Of a stretch of 38,157 nt of DNA, positions 23,072 through 30,478 are shown in pieces. A program made the position numbers and the translations under genes. Below the pieces are notes generated by a model. That model had not been told where the DNA came from, made no database searches, and saw nothing but the letters and a program-made list of their open reading frames with translations. This DNA comes from Nitrospirota bacterium (lineage in GTDB: Bacteria > Nitrospirota > Nitrospiria > 2-01-FULL-66-17): assembly GCA_016201825.1 (NCBI GenBank), contig JACQCD010000047.1:1-38157 (forward strand), read 5' to 3'. Position 1 is the first letter of the stretch, and every line of letters begins with the position of its first letter.

Positions 23072-23473
23072 TCACCCCCCGACCGTCGAATCCGGCGAGG
23101 CCGCGGCAACGGCCACCGCGACCGGAGCCGGAGAGGCGGCGTGTACCGCGGCGGCGCTCTCGCGCGTCATCTCCTCCGCGAGCAACTTCGGGTCACATTT
23201 AATCGTCAGGAACTTGATGATGGAGTCTTCCAGGCGATATTGGCGTTCGAGTTCCGCCACAACGGGCGAGGGACCACGAAACCGGAAGAACACATACGCG
23301 CCCTTCTTTTCTTTGCGGACCTCGTACGCCATCTTCTTCTTGCCCCAATTCTCCATCTTGAGGATCTCACCACCGGATTTTTCGATGAACCCACGCACCT
23401 TGGTGATGACTTTTCCCAGCTCCTCATCGGTCAGGGACGTCTTGATGATGCAAATCGTTTCATAGACCGTCAT
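23072..23473 (-). CDS. rpsF: 30S ribosomal protein S6
   Basis: The protein has 133 aa from ATG 23473 behind AAAAGGAG. The long frame running upstream to 24028 is not the gene. Conserved parts are YETICIIKTSLTDEELG, GGEILKMENWGKKKMAYEV, KGAYVFFRF and LEDSIIKFLTIKCD. The last 30 residues are Ala/Val/Pro-rich and not typical. S6 pairs with S18 in the 30S platform. It is the first gene of the operon, with a promoter and a hairpin leader upstream. Confidence 0.95.
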   Translation of the reverse strand: MTVYETICIIKTSLTDEELGKVITKVRGFIEKSGGEILKMENWGKKKMAYEVRKEKKGAYVFFRFRGPSPVVAELERQYRLEDSIIKFLTIKCDPKLLAEEMTRESAAAVHAASPAPVAVAVAAASPDSTVGG

Positions 23474-23502
23474 ACAGATGCGCTCCTTTTGGCTCTGAAG
23501 CC

Positions 23503-23518
23503 CTCGCGACACGGCGAG
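23503..23518 (-). promoter_or_regulatory. Leader hairpin upstream of rpsF, possible S6:S18 binding motif
   Basis: A 5-bp stem CTCGC/GCGAG with a 6-nt loop lies in the 5' leader, with GCCG at the stem-loop border in the transcript. A second weak stem formed by GGCUU and nearby bases follows. In many bacteria the S6:S18 complex binds a leader structure with an exposed CCG to repress the operon. Confidence 0.35.
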
Positions 23519-23534
23519 AGCAAGGAAACGAAAA

Positions 23535-23564
23535 CTTATAGCACAGCGGGCGGAGGGAAAGCAA
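23535..23564 (-). promoter_or_regulatory. Promoter of rpsF-ssb-rpsR
   Basis: On the minus strand TTGCTT (23564-23559) and TATAAG (23540-23535) are spaced by 18 nt. The -10 is preceded by TGC, making an extended -10. The leader is about 55 nt. Confidence 0.5.
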
Positions 23565-23717
23565 GACAACCCCGATCCGGAGCGCTCACCGACGTCAGTC
23601 GTCGCGCCGGACCGAACTATTCCGGCTGACGCGCCGCCATTGTAGCGCGTGCGATCAGCGCTTGCCAAGGGAAACCGGGGACGAACCTTCGACGTCACAC
23701 GCCGGGAAGATCCGTCC

Positions 23718-24518
23718 TCATTTTCGACAACTGCGGCCGAGCGGCATGGCCCAAAAGCGCAGGAACGTGACGTCATCGGGCCGCGGGTAATCGTCCAGCC
23801 CAATCGCGATGCGTTCTTGGCGGACCGCGATCCGATAGGTCCCGATGAAACGATCCCACCCCGAGCAGATCGTCCCAAAATTGGCGTTGTGCTCGGCCGG
23901 GACTCGGGAATGGTGAATGCGGTGCATGTTGGGCGTGACGAGCAGCGTGCGCAGGCGCGTCTCCCACGGCTCGGGGAGGCGGAGGTTGCTGTGTTGGAAC
24001 TGAGCGGCGGCCAGGAGGACCGTTTCAAAGGCCATGAGCCCCCACGGGGAAACGCCGAGAATCACGATGCACACGGCCTTGACGCCGGTCGACACCAAGA
24101 CTTCACCAAGGTGGAACCGGAGCGCAGTCGTCACGTCGAAGTCGAGATCGTTGTGGTGAGCCCGGTGGAAGCGCCACAACACGGGGACGCGGTGATTGGC
24201 CCAGTGGACGCCGTAGAAGATCACGTCGAGCGCAACCACCGAAGCCCCGACCGTGGACGCCGCGCCAAGCCCGAGGGCGGGAAACAGCCCCCATCCCATC
24301 TCGGTCACCCGCGAGGCCCAGCCCAGGAGCAGGCCCCCGAACGCGACGTTGACCGCAACGGCGTTGGTCCCCGCCACGCCCAGGTTGACCGCGACGTGGC
24401 CGAGCTTGGGCTGGACGGGCGCGCGAAACGGCCGCCACGTCTCCAGGGCCAGCCACACGCCCAAGCCCCCGAACGCCGTGAGCGAACGGATCAATCCGAG
24501 ATGGGATTCTAAATTCAA
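23718..24518 (-). CDS. Sterol desaturase/fatty-acid hydroxylase superfamily membrane protein
   Basis: The protein has 266 aa. Several membrane helices frame the family's His clusters that hold a di-iron centre: FYGVHWANHRV (HxxxH), WRFHRAHHNDLDFDVTTALRFH (HxxHH) and NMHRIHHSR (HxxHH). The order and spacing agree with bacterial hydroxylases of this superfamily. Substrates are lipids such as sterols, hopanoids, carotenoids or fatty acids and cannot be told from sequence. The stretch from 23474 to 23717 after it holds the rpsF promoter and no gene that I see. The methyltransferase gene upstream is separated by 51 nt. Confidence 0.85.
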   Translation of the reverse strand: MNLESHLGLIRSLTAFGGLGVWLALETWRPFRAPVQPKLGHVAVNLGVAGTNAVAVNVAFGGLLLGWASRVTEMGWGLFPALGLGAASTVGASVVALDVIFYGVHWANHRVPVLWRFHRAHHNDLDFDVTTALRFHLGEVLVSTGVKAVCIVILGVSPWGLMAFETVLLAAAQFQHSNLRLPEPWETRLRTLLVTPNMHRIHHSRVPAEHNANFGTICSGWDRFIGTYRIAVRQERIAIGLDDYPRPDDVTFLRFWAMPLGRSCRK

Positions 24519-24569
24519 CCTGTCCCCTGTCAGACCATCAGGTCACGGCATACCGGTCCGAACAACGCA

Positions 24570-25358
24570 TCAGGCCTGCGCCTTGGCCCCTTTGAGCACG
24601 ACGGTTTGCGCCCCGTAGGACGCAGCCACCTCGCGGGTGTCGGCTTCGACACTCTTGGAAAAATAATCCACGTGCGAGACGGCGTGGACGTCGGAGAAGC
24701 CCGCCGCGCGGAACAGCGCGAGGTACTGGTCCTCCAGCACGGCCCCCACGATGCATTCCGCCCAGAGCTGGGGATTTTCACGGGACGTCTCCTTGATCGG
24801 TTTCCCCAGCACAATGTCGGCGATTTGGATTCGCCCTCCGGGACGCAGCACGCGGAAGATCTCCGCAAAGGCCGCGGGCTTGTCCGGGACCAGATTGAGC
24901 ACCCCGTTGCTGGTGACGACATCGACCGAGTCGTCGGGCAGCGGAATCTGCTCGGCGTTGCCCTCGAGAAACTCCACGCGCTGAACACCCATCTTCGCAG
25001 CGTTGGAACGAGCCTTGTTCAGCATCGCCGGGGTCATGTCCAGCCCGAAGACCCGCCCGCGCGGTCCCACGAGGAGCGACGCAATCAAGACGTCCGTGCC
25101 GGAGCCGGACCCGATGTCCAGCACTCGATCCCCCTCACGGATGGCCCCCACCGCGAACGGGTACCCCACGCCGGCGAACGACTCCACCGCCGTGGGCGGG
25201 ATGGCGTCCAATTGCGCCGCCGGATAACCCACGAACAGACAGGCCGGCCTGCCCGTGGGAAAGTGGAACGTGCGGTTCGGACAGCTCGCCACGTCGGTAT
25301 ACATTCCGGACACGGCGCGGAAAATCGACTCTTTCTTCGTATCTGTCATCGCCACCAT
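24570..25358 (-). CDS. SAM-dependent methyltransferase, ArsM-like
   Basis: The protein has 262 aa from ATG 25358, which has AGGAGGAGA upstream. A longer frame starts at 25391. The methyltransferase core shows motif I VLDIGSGSGTD, the acidic VFGLDMT at the end of the second strand, and VEFLEGNAEQIPLPDDSVDVV. The N-terminal part has ASCPNRTFHFPTGRPAC, a Cys-containing stretch typical of one subgroup of ArsM-like proteins, and ESFAGVGYPF. True ArsM arsenite methyltransferases need three conserved Cys, and only some candidates are visible here. An As- or metal-related or small-molecule methylation is possible but unproven. Confidence 0.8.
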   Translation of the reverse strand: MVAMTDTKKESIFRAVSGMYTDVASCPNRTFHFPTGRPACLFVGYPAAQLDAIPPTAVESFAGVGYPFAVGAIREGDRVLDIGSGSGTDVLIASLLVGPRGRVFGLDMTPAMLNKARSNAAKMGVQRVEFLEGNAEQIPLPDDSVDVVTSNGVLNLVPDKPAAFAEIFRVLRPGGRIQIADIVLGKPIKETSRENPQLWAECIVGAVLEDQYLALFRAAGFSDVHAVSHVDYFSKSVEADTREVAASYGAQTVVLKGAKAQA

Positions 25359-25462
25359 GGTCTTCTCCTCCTGGTTGGAAGGGCAGGCCACTGTGCCTAC
25401 CCCGGCGGCAGGGCCGACGGAGATCGGCCCGACACGCGGTGATTATTGAACCTCGACATCTC

Positions 25463-25521
25463 GCTTGCGTAGCGCAATGCCGGCGCTCCTTACCGCGCAG
25501 AGGCTGCGAGACGCTGTTGAC
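25463..25521. repeat. Palindromic repeat family B, intergenic copy
   Basis: This is the gap-free partner of 13656-13714. The ends are conserved, but the centre differs and forms only an imperfect stem (GGCG and CGC parts). It sits between the methyltransferase start and the anti-sigma end. The rest of 25359-25542 has no gene. Confidence 0.6.
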
Positions 25522-25542
25522 GGTGTCGGTCCCTCTCGTTGC

Positions 25543-25782
25543 TCAAAACCCTCGCAACAGCAACTTGATTCGTTCTCCAAACGATTCCCCCGCCGTTTCT
25601 CGCCCCGCCTCGCGTAGCTTGGCCTTCAGCCGCTGTTCGAACTCGCCGCGCGAGAAGCAACTCCGGCAGATGTCGAGATGGCGCTCGACTTCCCGGTGCT
25701 TGACCGCGCCCAACTCTCGGTCGAGGTACTCGAGAAGATGGGTTAACGCCTCTTCACACCCGATCGTCTTGACTGGTTTCAT
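25543..25782 (-). CDS. Zinc-finger anti-sigma factor
   Basis: The protein has 79 aa from ATG 25782, preceded by TGAGG at a good distance. An ATG at 25794 is also possible. The zinc motif is His-x3-Cys-x2-Cys in HLDICRSC, together with a Cys near the start (IGCEEAL), as in ZAS-type anti-sigma factors. A helix LTHLLEYLDRELGAVKHREV precedes it. The C-terminus is charged and has no membrane helix, so the protein is soluble, as in the RsrA/ChrR group that senses redox or zinc. It overlaps the end of the sigma factor gene by 29 nt, which strongly couples their expression. Confidence 0.85.
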   Translation of the reverse strand: MKPVKTIGCEEALTHLLEYLDRELGAVKHREVERHLDICRSCFSRGEFEQRLKAKLREAGRETAGESFGERIKLLLRGF

Positions 25783-26389
25783 GGCATGCCTCATTCGTAT
25801 TCGTCCGCGACGTGGTCAGGCCGGCTTCCTTGGCATGCTCCCACAGCGCCTTCTGAAGAACCCCGCGCGCCCGCGCCAAGCGCGAACGGACGGTCCCAAT
25901 CGGAACGTCGAGGATCCCGGCGATCTCCTGGTAGGAAAACCCCTCCAGATCGGCAAGAACCACAACGGCCCGGAACGCTTCGGGAAGCGCGTCGACCGCG
26001 CGCTCGACGTCTTCGCGAAGCACCTTGTTCAAAAACTCCTGTTCCGGGTTGCTCCACCACAACAGAAACGGCTGGTGGATCTCTTCGAAGAGCGAGAACG
26101 AGCCGCCCGGCTCGGCGGCGTCATCCAACCTCACATCGGCGGTCGGCCGTGCCGACGTCTTGCGGCAATCGGTGAGGAAGGTATTGGTGAGGATGCGGAA
26201 GATCCACGGTCGGAATCGCTCGGGATCTTTTAACGAGTTCCGGTTCTCCCAGGCCTTGGTCACCGCCTCGGCCACCACGTCTTCCGCGTCGTGCCGGTTC
26301 TTGGCTAACCGCAACGCCGCGCCCAAGAGCTCGTCCAAGAGACCCGTCACCTGTTCCTCAAAGACCCCGCGATCCATCGATGCCGACAT
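25754..26389 (-). CDS. ECF-type RNA polymerase sigma factor
   Basis: The protein has 211 aa from ATG 26389, with GGAG just upstream. A GTG at 26392 is the frame start. Region 2 is LLGAALRLAKNRHDAEDVVAEAV then KAWENRNSLKDPERFRPWIFRIL. Region 4 is AVDALPEAFRAVVVLADLEGFSYQEIAGIL then VPIGTVRSRLARAR. An insert between regions 2 and 4 of about 45 residues (LDDAAEPGGSFSLFEEIHQPF) resembles members that work with soluble zinc anti-sigma factors. It directs polymerase to stress promoters and probably activates its own promoter (see 26422-26449). Confidence 0.92.
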   Translation of the reverse strand: MSASMDRGVFEEQVTGLLDELLGAALRLAKNRHDAEDVVAEAVTKAWENRNSLKDPERFRPWIFRILTNTFLTDCRKTSARPTADVRLDDAAEPGGSFSLFEEIHQPFLLWWSNPEQEFLNKVLREDVERAVDALPEAFRAVVVLADLEGFSYQEIAGILDVPIGTVRSRLARARGVLQKALWEHAKEAGLTTSRTNTNEACHETSQDDRV

Positions 26390-26421
26390 CACGACTCCAC
26401 TGGCACGCCGCCCTCACCCGC

Positions 26422-26449
26422 TAAGACGCACGCGGCTGAAAAAAGTTCC
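26422..26449 (-). promoter_or_regulatory. ECF-type promoter of the sigma/anti-sigma pair
   Basis: On the minus strand GGAACTT (26449-26443) and GTCTTA (26427-26422) are separated by 15 nt counted from the seven-base box. This agrees with the GGAAC...GTCT pattern of ECF sigma factors. The leader is about 25 nt. Autoregulation is likely. Confidence 0.6.
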
Positions 26450-26604
26450 CAGCTCCAGGCACCACTCAGGCGACGTTGGTGATAGGCACACGTCATGGAT
26501 CCGTCGCACTGGACAGAACCAGGGAAGAAGAAACTCCGGAGGAGGGTAGACGACCACCCGGAACACGCGGGACGGACTGGATGGCTCGGCAGGTATGCGC
26601 CTCG

Positions 26605-26691
26605 TGGTGCCGGCGCCCGGGGTCGAACCGGGACAGGGTTGCCCCCGAGGGATTTTAAGTCCCTTGCGTCTGCCTGTTCCGCCACGCCGGC
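26605..26691 (-). tRNA. tRNA-Leu, anticodon UAA
   Basis: The 87-nt gene includes an encoded CCA. The acceptor stem GCCGGCG pairs with CGCCGGC. The anticodon stem AGGGA/TCCCT carries loop CTTAAAA, giving anticodon TAA. The variable arm is long (CGGGGGCAACCCTG), as expected for Leu, and the T-arm has GGTTCGACC. All parts fold without mismatch in the acceptor. Short frames that cross this gene are not genes. Confidence 0.97.
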
Positions 26692-26737
26692 GCGCCACTC
26701 TCCGACGCGCCAGGGCGCATCGGAATCGTCCACCCGT

Positions 26738-27376
26738 TTATCCGCCCGGCGGGGGGGAAGCCGGCGGCAAAGACGATGGGTGCTTGATCGACTCCACGAC
26801 CTGCCGAAGCTGGGCGGTTTGCGGATAATCGGGATGAGCGTTCATCAGGGCTTCCCAGCGGGCGATCGCTCCTTGCTTGTCCTTCTTATCTTCGAACAGA
26901 ATGACCCCGAGGTTGTACAGCGCCCTCGCATTCTTCGGGTCTTTCGCGAGCACGCGCTTGAGCTCAGCGATCGCCTCATCCGGCTTCTTCAGGTACCGCA
27001 GTGACAAAGCCAGATCCATCCTCGTGTCAGTGCGGTTCGGATCCACCTTCAGCGCGCGCTCGTACCATTCCTTCGCATGATCGAAACGCCCCAACGAAAG
27101 GTTGACGTTGCCCATCGCGGCGAGCGCCTCGACGTCCTTGGGATCCTTATCGACCCGTACTTTATAGGCCACCACCTCTTCCATGGCCTTTGCGATCCGG
27201 GGATCTGACGGCGCCCCCTCTAACGAGGCCGCCGGAGGGGGGGCCTCAGGCGTCGGCGACTTCTCTTTCTTTCCGCAAGACGCGACGCCGATCAGCAGCG
27301 AGAGAAGAACATACGGCCAGCAACACCGCGAAGTGAGGACCCGATTCACGGGAGGGATTCTAGCCAATCGATTCAC
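26738..27376 (-). CDS. TPR lipoprotein
   Basis: The protein has 212 aa. A signal peptide with lipobox GVASC gives a lipid-anchored periplasmic product. A Pro-rich spacer follows, and three or four TPR units run from about residue 70 to 200 (KDVEALAAMGNVNLSLGRF, YERALKVDPNRTDTRMDLAL, KRVLAKDPKNARALYNLGVI). A similar protein is encoded at 30475-31146. Both are simple TPR adaptors without an enzymatic domain and lie around a cluster with a GGDEF protein. A Pro-rich tail ends the protein. Confidence 0.82.
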   Translation of the reverse strand: MNRLARIPPVNRVLTSRCCWPYVLLSLLIGVASCGKKEKSPTPEAPPPAASLEGAPSDPRIAKAMEEVVAYKVRVDKDPKDVEALAAMGNVNLSLGRFDHAKEWYERALKVDPNRTDTRMDLALSLRYLKKPDEAIAELKRVLAKDPKNARALYNLGVILFEDKKDKQGAIARWEALMNAHPDYPQTAQLRQVVESIKHPSSLPPASPPPGG

Positions 27377-27391
27377 ACGGTGTCAACCCGC

Positions 27392-27522
27392 ACCGCGCCA
27401 AGGGCGCGGCATGGAAACCTTCAACACTCCTCCCGGGTGGCGGAGCAACCCGGACCGCGCCAAGGGCGCGGACTGCAATCCTCACCCCTCCTTCCGGGTG
27501 GCGGAGCAACTCGGACCGCGCC
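27392..27522. repeat. Palindromic repeat family A, tandem intergenic copies
   Basis: Two full units and a third start lie here at 61-62 bp spacing. Each begins with the stem CCGCGCC/GGCGCGG with a 3-nt AAG loop, then a variable spacer and the block CCGGGTGGCGGAGCAA. They occupy most of the 177-nt gap between the GGDEF and TPR genes. The bases differ from the pilin copies at paired positions, so the stems are kept. Confidence 0.7.
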
Positions 27523-27553
27523 GATAACTACGAGTCAACGGCGTCCTTTGGGC

Positions 27554-29341
27554 TTACAATGCAGACGGACTGCCGGTCTCAGCGACCGGGGTAAAGATAT
27601 GAACCCTCGACCGGCCCTGGGCCTTCGCTTGATAGAGCGCATGGTCCGCGGCGTTCAGCAGCGCGTCCTTATCGTGGCCGTGTTGGGGATAGGCGGCAAC
27701 CCCGAGGCTGACGGTCAGCGGGATCGCCTGTGCGTCCACCACCAGGGGGAGAGCGGCCACCTGTCGGAGAATACGGTCCGCCACCGTCAGGGCGTCTTCC
27801 AAAGTCGTCTCGGGCATCAGCACGAGAATCTCGTCTCCGCCGTACCGTCCCACGATATCCGTGGTGCGAATGCTGGCGCGGATGGCATCGCTGAATCGAC
27901 GAATCGCCGCATCCCCCATCGCATGACCGAATCGATCGTTGAGCTCCTTTAAGTGATCCAGATCGCTGAACACGAGCGCAAACGGGCGTGAGTGGCGCCC
28001 GGCCTTGAGGAACTCCTCCGCCAGCCGCTCCTCGAAGGCCCCCCGATTCGCAAAACCGGTCAGCCCGTCGATCGTGGCCAACCGTTCGGCCTCCTCGTGG
28101 AGCCGGATGACCTTGAGGGACTGCGCGGCATCCCGAGCGATGGTGACGACGAGATCCTCGTCCGCCGACGTGAAGACGCCGTGGGCTGCTCCCATGACGT
28201 AGAGTTGGGCCTGGCGGTTGGCCTCGGCGAAGACCGGCACCGCAAGCAGCGTCGTGAGCGGAGGATCGCACGACAGCCCGTGGAATCGGGGATCGGCGGA
28301 ACCGTCGACACGAACGGAGTGAGGAGCAGGCGGGAGTGCGACCAACACGTCCCGAAACCCGGCCTCGGATCGAGAGCCAAAGGGTGAGATCCCCGACTCG
28401 ACCACCTGAACGATCTGAATCTCCTCGTCGAAGAGCACCAACGCCGCATACTGTGAGTCAGTCGCCTTCCGTGCGGAGTCAGTCAGCGTCTGATAGAGAC
28501 CGTCGCGGGAGCTCTCCTTGCTGAGCGCCCGGCTCGCCGTGTACAGCGCCTCGTGCTGCCGCGTGTAGCGCTGGACCTGCTCCTGCGAGTCACGCAGGTG
28601 GGCGACCAGATCGTTGAACGCCTGCCCCACTTCGCCAATCTCGTCCTCCGCCTGGATCGCGAGCCGGACCGTTCGGCCGGTGCTCAGGTCACGCACACCC
28701 CGATGCAACGCCAACAGCGGCTTCGTGACCCATCGGGCGAGCAAGGCGTAGAACACGACGAGGAACAGAGGCACGACGACGAACAGACCGATCAGCAGAT
28801 GATTGACCTGAGCGGACTTCTCGGCCGCGGCCCGCTCATGCACCGCCATGTCGTTCACCGCGAGCCGGTGAAAGCGGGACGCGATGTCGATGATCTCGTC
28901 TGACAGGCGATTCACGTCGTTCATCAAACGGGGCACCTCGGGATTTCCCACTGGGCGTTCGACGAACAAGACCTCCACCGCGATCGTCCCAAGCTGAATG
29001 ACCCGGTCGTTGATCTCGCGCATGTTGGCGTGCCATTGAGCGCCCGCCCCGCCGTGATCGAGATCGGCTAAGAGCTTGGAAATCTTCGTGATCGACTGGT
29101 CGAACGCGTCGCGCTGTTTGACGTCCACGGTGAGCAGGTAGTCGTTGAGCGGCATCAACACACGGCTAAGCTCGAGTTGGAGTTGGTCCGTCAAGGCCAT
29201 GCGGACCGCCAGCCCCTCCATCGTATGAACGGTTTCGGCCAGATCGCGAACGACGAGCATCATGCTCCCGACGACGATCACCGTCAGGAGCGTCGCTCCG
29301 AGAAAAATCGCGCTGAGCCTGGTGCGAAGAGAGGCGGTCAC
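27554..29341 (-). CDS. Membrane diguanylate cyclase with HAMP, GAF-like and GGDEF domains
   Basis: The protein has 595 aa from GTG 29341, whose GTGA overlaps the previous stop. The frame upstream of this point overlaps another gene and is not used. Helix 1 is at about 10-32, a helical periplasmic sensor follows to about 175, then helix 2 (LLIGLFVVVPLFLVVFYALL) and a HAMP linker. A GAF-like domain runs from about 275-420. A GGDEF domain starts near 425 with TIDGLTGFANRGAF, FSDLDHLKELNDRFGH and the active site YGGDEILVLMP, with an RTTD inhibitory site five residues before it. It makes cyclic di-GMP. Its co-encoded periplasmic partner at 29338-29778 may pass a signal to the sensor domain. Confidence 0.9.
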   Translation of the reverse strand: MTASLRTRLSAIFLGATLLTVIVVGSMMLVVRDLAETVHTMEGLAVRMALTDQLQLELSRVLMPLNDYLLTVDVKQRDAFDQSITKISKLLADLDHGGAGAQWHANMREINDRVIQLGTIAVEVLFVERPVGNPEVPRLMNDVNRLSDEIIDIASRFHRLAVNDMAVHERAAAEKSAQVNHLLIGLFVVVPLFLVVFYALLARWVTKPLLALHRGVRDLSTGRTVRLAIQAEDEIGEVGQAFNDLVAHLRDSQEQVQRYTRQHEALYTASRALSKESSRDGLYQTLTDSARKATDSQYAALVLFDEEIQIVQVVESGISPFGSRSEAGFRDVLVALPPAPHSVRVDGSADPRFHGLSCDPPLTTLLAVPVFAEANRQAQLYVMGAAHGVFTSADEDLVVTIARDAAQSLKVIRLHEEAERLATIDGLTGFANRGAFEERLAEEFLKAGRHSRPFALVFSDLDHLKELNDRFGHAMGDAAIRRFSDAIRASIRTTDIVGRYGGDEILVLMPETTLEDALTVADRILRQVAALPLVVDAQAIPLTVSLGVAAYPQHGHDKDALLNAADHALYQAKAQGRSRVHIFTPVAETGSPSAL

Positions 29342-29778
29342 GGTGAGGGGAGCACGAAGAGCACCTTGAGCCCCGGCGTGTCCTTCACGACGCGCGCGGG
29401 GAGATACCCGAGGCTGTTGAGGCGCATCGACACTTCGGCCGCCATGGCCGAAGGGCCTGCGACCACTCTGGGCAAGCTGGTGCCTTCCTGGAACACGCGC
29501 TGGACCCAATGTAACTTATATTCCTTCAACGTCATCCCAACCACCGAGAAGAGGAACGCCCCTTTGGTGTCCCCCTCCGGCAAATGGAGCACTCCCACAT
29601 GGTCCATCCCGACGAATTGCCGCTCACCTAAATACAGGGCTCGCACGTCGGCTACCGTCAGCGATGTCAACGGTCCGCTCGCGTTGACGACCACCGCGAT
29701 CTCCTCGGCCCGGCGCTCGGCGGCGCCGATGGCCCCCACCATCGTGAGCGCGACCCACCCGACGAGCGCGAGCCACAT
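29338..29778 (-). CDS. PstS-like periplasmic binding protein, short
   Basis: The protein has 146 aa from ATG 29778, which gives a normal signal peptide (MWLALVGWVALTMVGAIGA). The frame can be read from 29844, overlapping a relic. The mature part has IAVVVNASGPLTSLTVADVRALYLGERQFV, GAFLFSVVGMTLKEYKLHW and DTPGLKVLFVL, the layout of short phosphate-binding-protein-like domains (about 150 aa). These are often encoded next to porins or signalling genes. Its stop overlaps the start of the GGDEF protein, so the two are likely one sensory unit. The ligand is unknown. Confidence 0.75.
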   Translation of the reverse strand: MWLALVGWVALTMVGAIGAAERRAEEIAVVVNASGPLTSLTVADVRALYLGERQFVGMDHVGVLHLPEGDTKGAFLFSVVGMTLKEYKLHWVQRVFQEGTSLPRVVAGPSAMAAEVSMRLNSLGYLPARVVKDTPGLKVLFVLPSP

Positions 29779-29825
29779 CGGACACCCGACGGCCACCCGA
29801 TGTGGTGAGCGGCGATCTGACGAAA

Positions 29826-30284
29826 TCAAAACCCGAACGCCCATTGCACCTCGACATAATGTCGGAGACGGTCGTCTGCCCTCGCGTCCCGGCGATACTG
29901 GACTTTCAACGCACTGTGCAACGCGTCGATCTCCACACGGACGCCGGCGATCACCTGATAGCGATCAACCGCCGCGTTCATCGCCAACAAAATGGGTATC
30001 CACTTCGTCCGCCGCCAGCCGTTCAATCCGAGCGTAGGGCCTGGTCATCTCAGTGGCTTTCCACGTTGTTTGGACATGGCCGGCCCAGCCGCCAGCCTTC
30101 GGCGATCCACTCCAGACGGACATCCAATACGCTCTTCGAGAATTTGGATGGTTTTACCGAGTTCCTCGACATCGCCCGGAGACGCATCGCTTACATACGC
30201 GGGGATGGAACACAACGCCATCGCGATCCCCATGGTGGAGCACGCGCACCATCGTCCCTGACGACCGCGTCTCATGTCGGCCAA
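29826..30284 (-). pseudogene. Remnant of an outer-membrane porin gene
   Basis: Two frames on the minus strand look like the two ends of one protein. At 30284-30045 there is a signal-peptide-like start (MGIAMALCSIPAYVSDA) followed by a short coiled-coil piece (VEELGKTIQILEERI). At 30026-29826 there is a typical beta-barrel C-terminus (VIAGVRVEIDALHSALKV, then LRHYVEVQWAFGF) ending in Phe. The middle, which would hold most of the barrel, is missing, and the frame is broken between them. The relic lies just before the PstS-like and GGDEF genes, so a porin, binding protein and cyclase once formed a set. Confidence 0.6.
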
Positions 30285-30441
30285 GAATAGCAGACTTTCA
30301 TCGTTGCGCTAGCGACGATCGTCTTGAGGGGGAACGCTCAGTGCGGTGGGCTGGTGGGTGCGGGGAGTGTCCCGAACGGCCACCTCCTATGGGCCACCCC
30401 GGAAGTCTGGGGGATTCGGGTTCCGCTGCGAAATCGGCTTC

Positions 30442-30478
30442 GTAGGAGCGACCGGTCGAACCTGCTCCGCGCCCCTAC
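30442..30478. repeat. Palindromic element family C, degenerate copy
   Basis: Arms GTAGGAGCG (30442-30450) and CGCCCCTAC (30470-30478) match 8 of 9 pairs and enclose GGAGC/GCTCC. The right arm overlaps the stop codon of the TPR gene (TAG on the minus strand at 30477-30475). The rest of 30285-30441 has no gene, only a near-palindrome around 30300-30320. Confidence 0.45.

Noticed and set aside
23474-24028. N-terminal part of a 318-aa frame running into rpsF
   Set aside because: The S6 start at 23473 has a strong ribosome site. The upstream part overlaps the hydroxylase gene and the promoter and is unlike S6.
26389-26733. 114-aa frame upstream of the sigma factor gene
   Set aside because: It covers the complete tRNA-Leu gene and the ECF promoter, so it is not coding.
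27392-27522. Regular 60-62 bp repeats resembling a CRISPR array
   Set aside because: Only two to three units are present. The conserved part alternates between a stem and a block, spacers are short and similar, and no cas genes occur.
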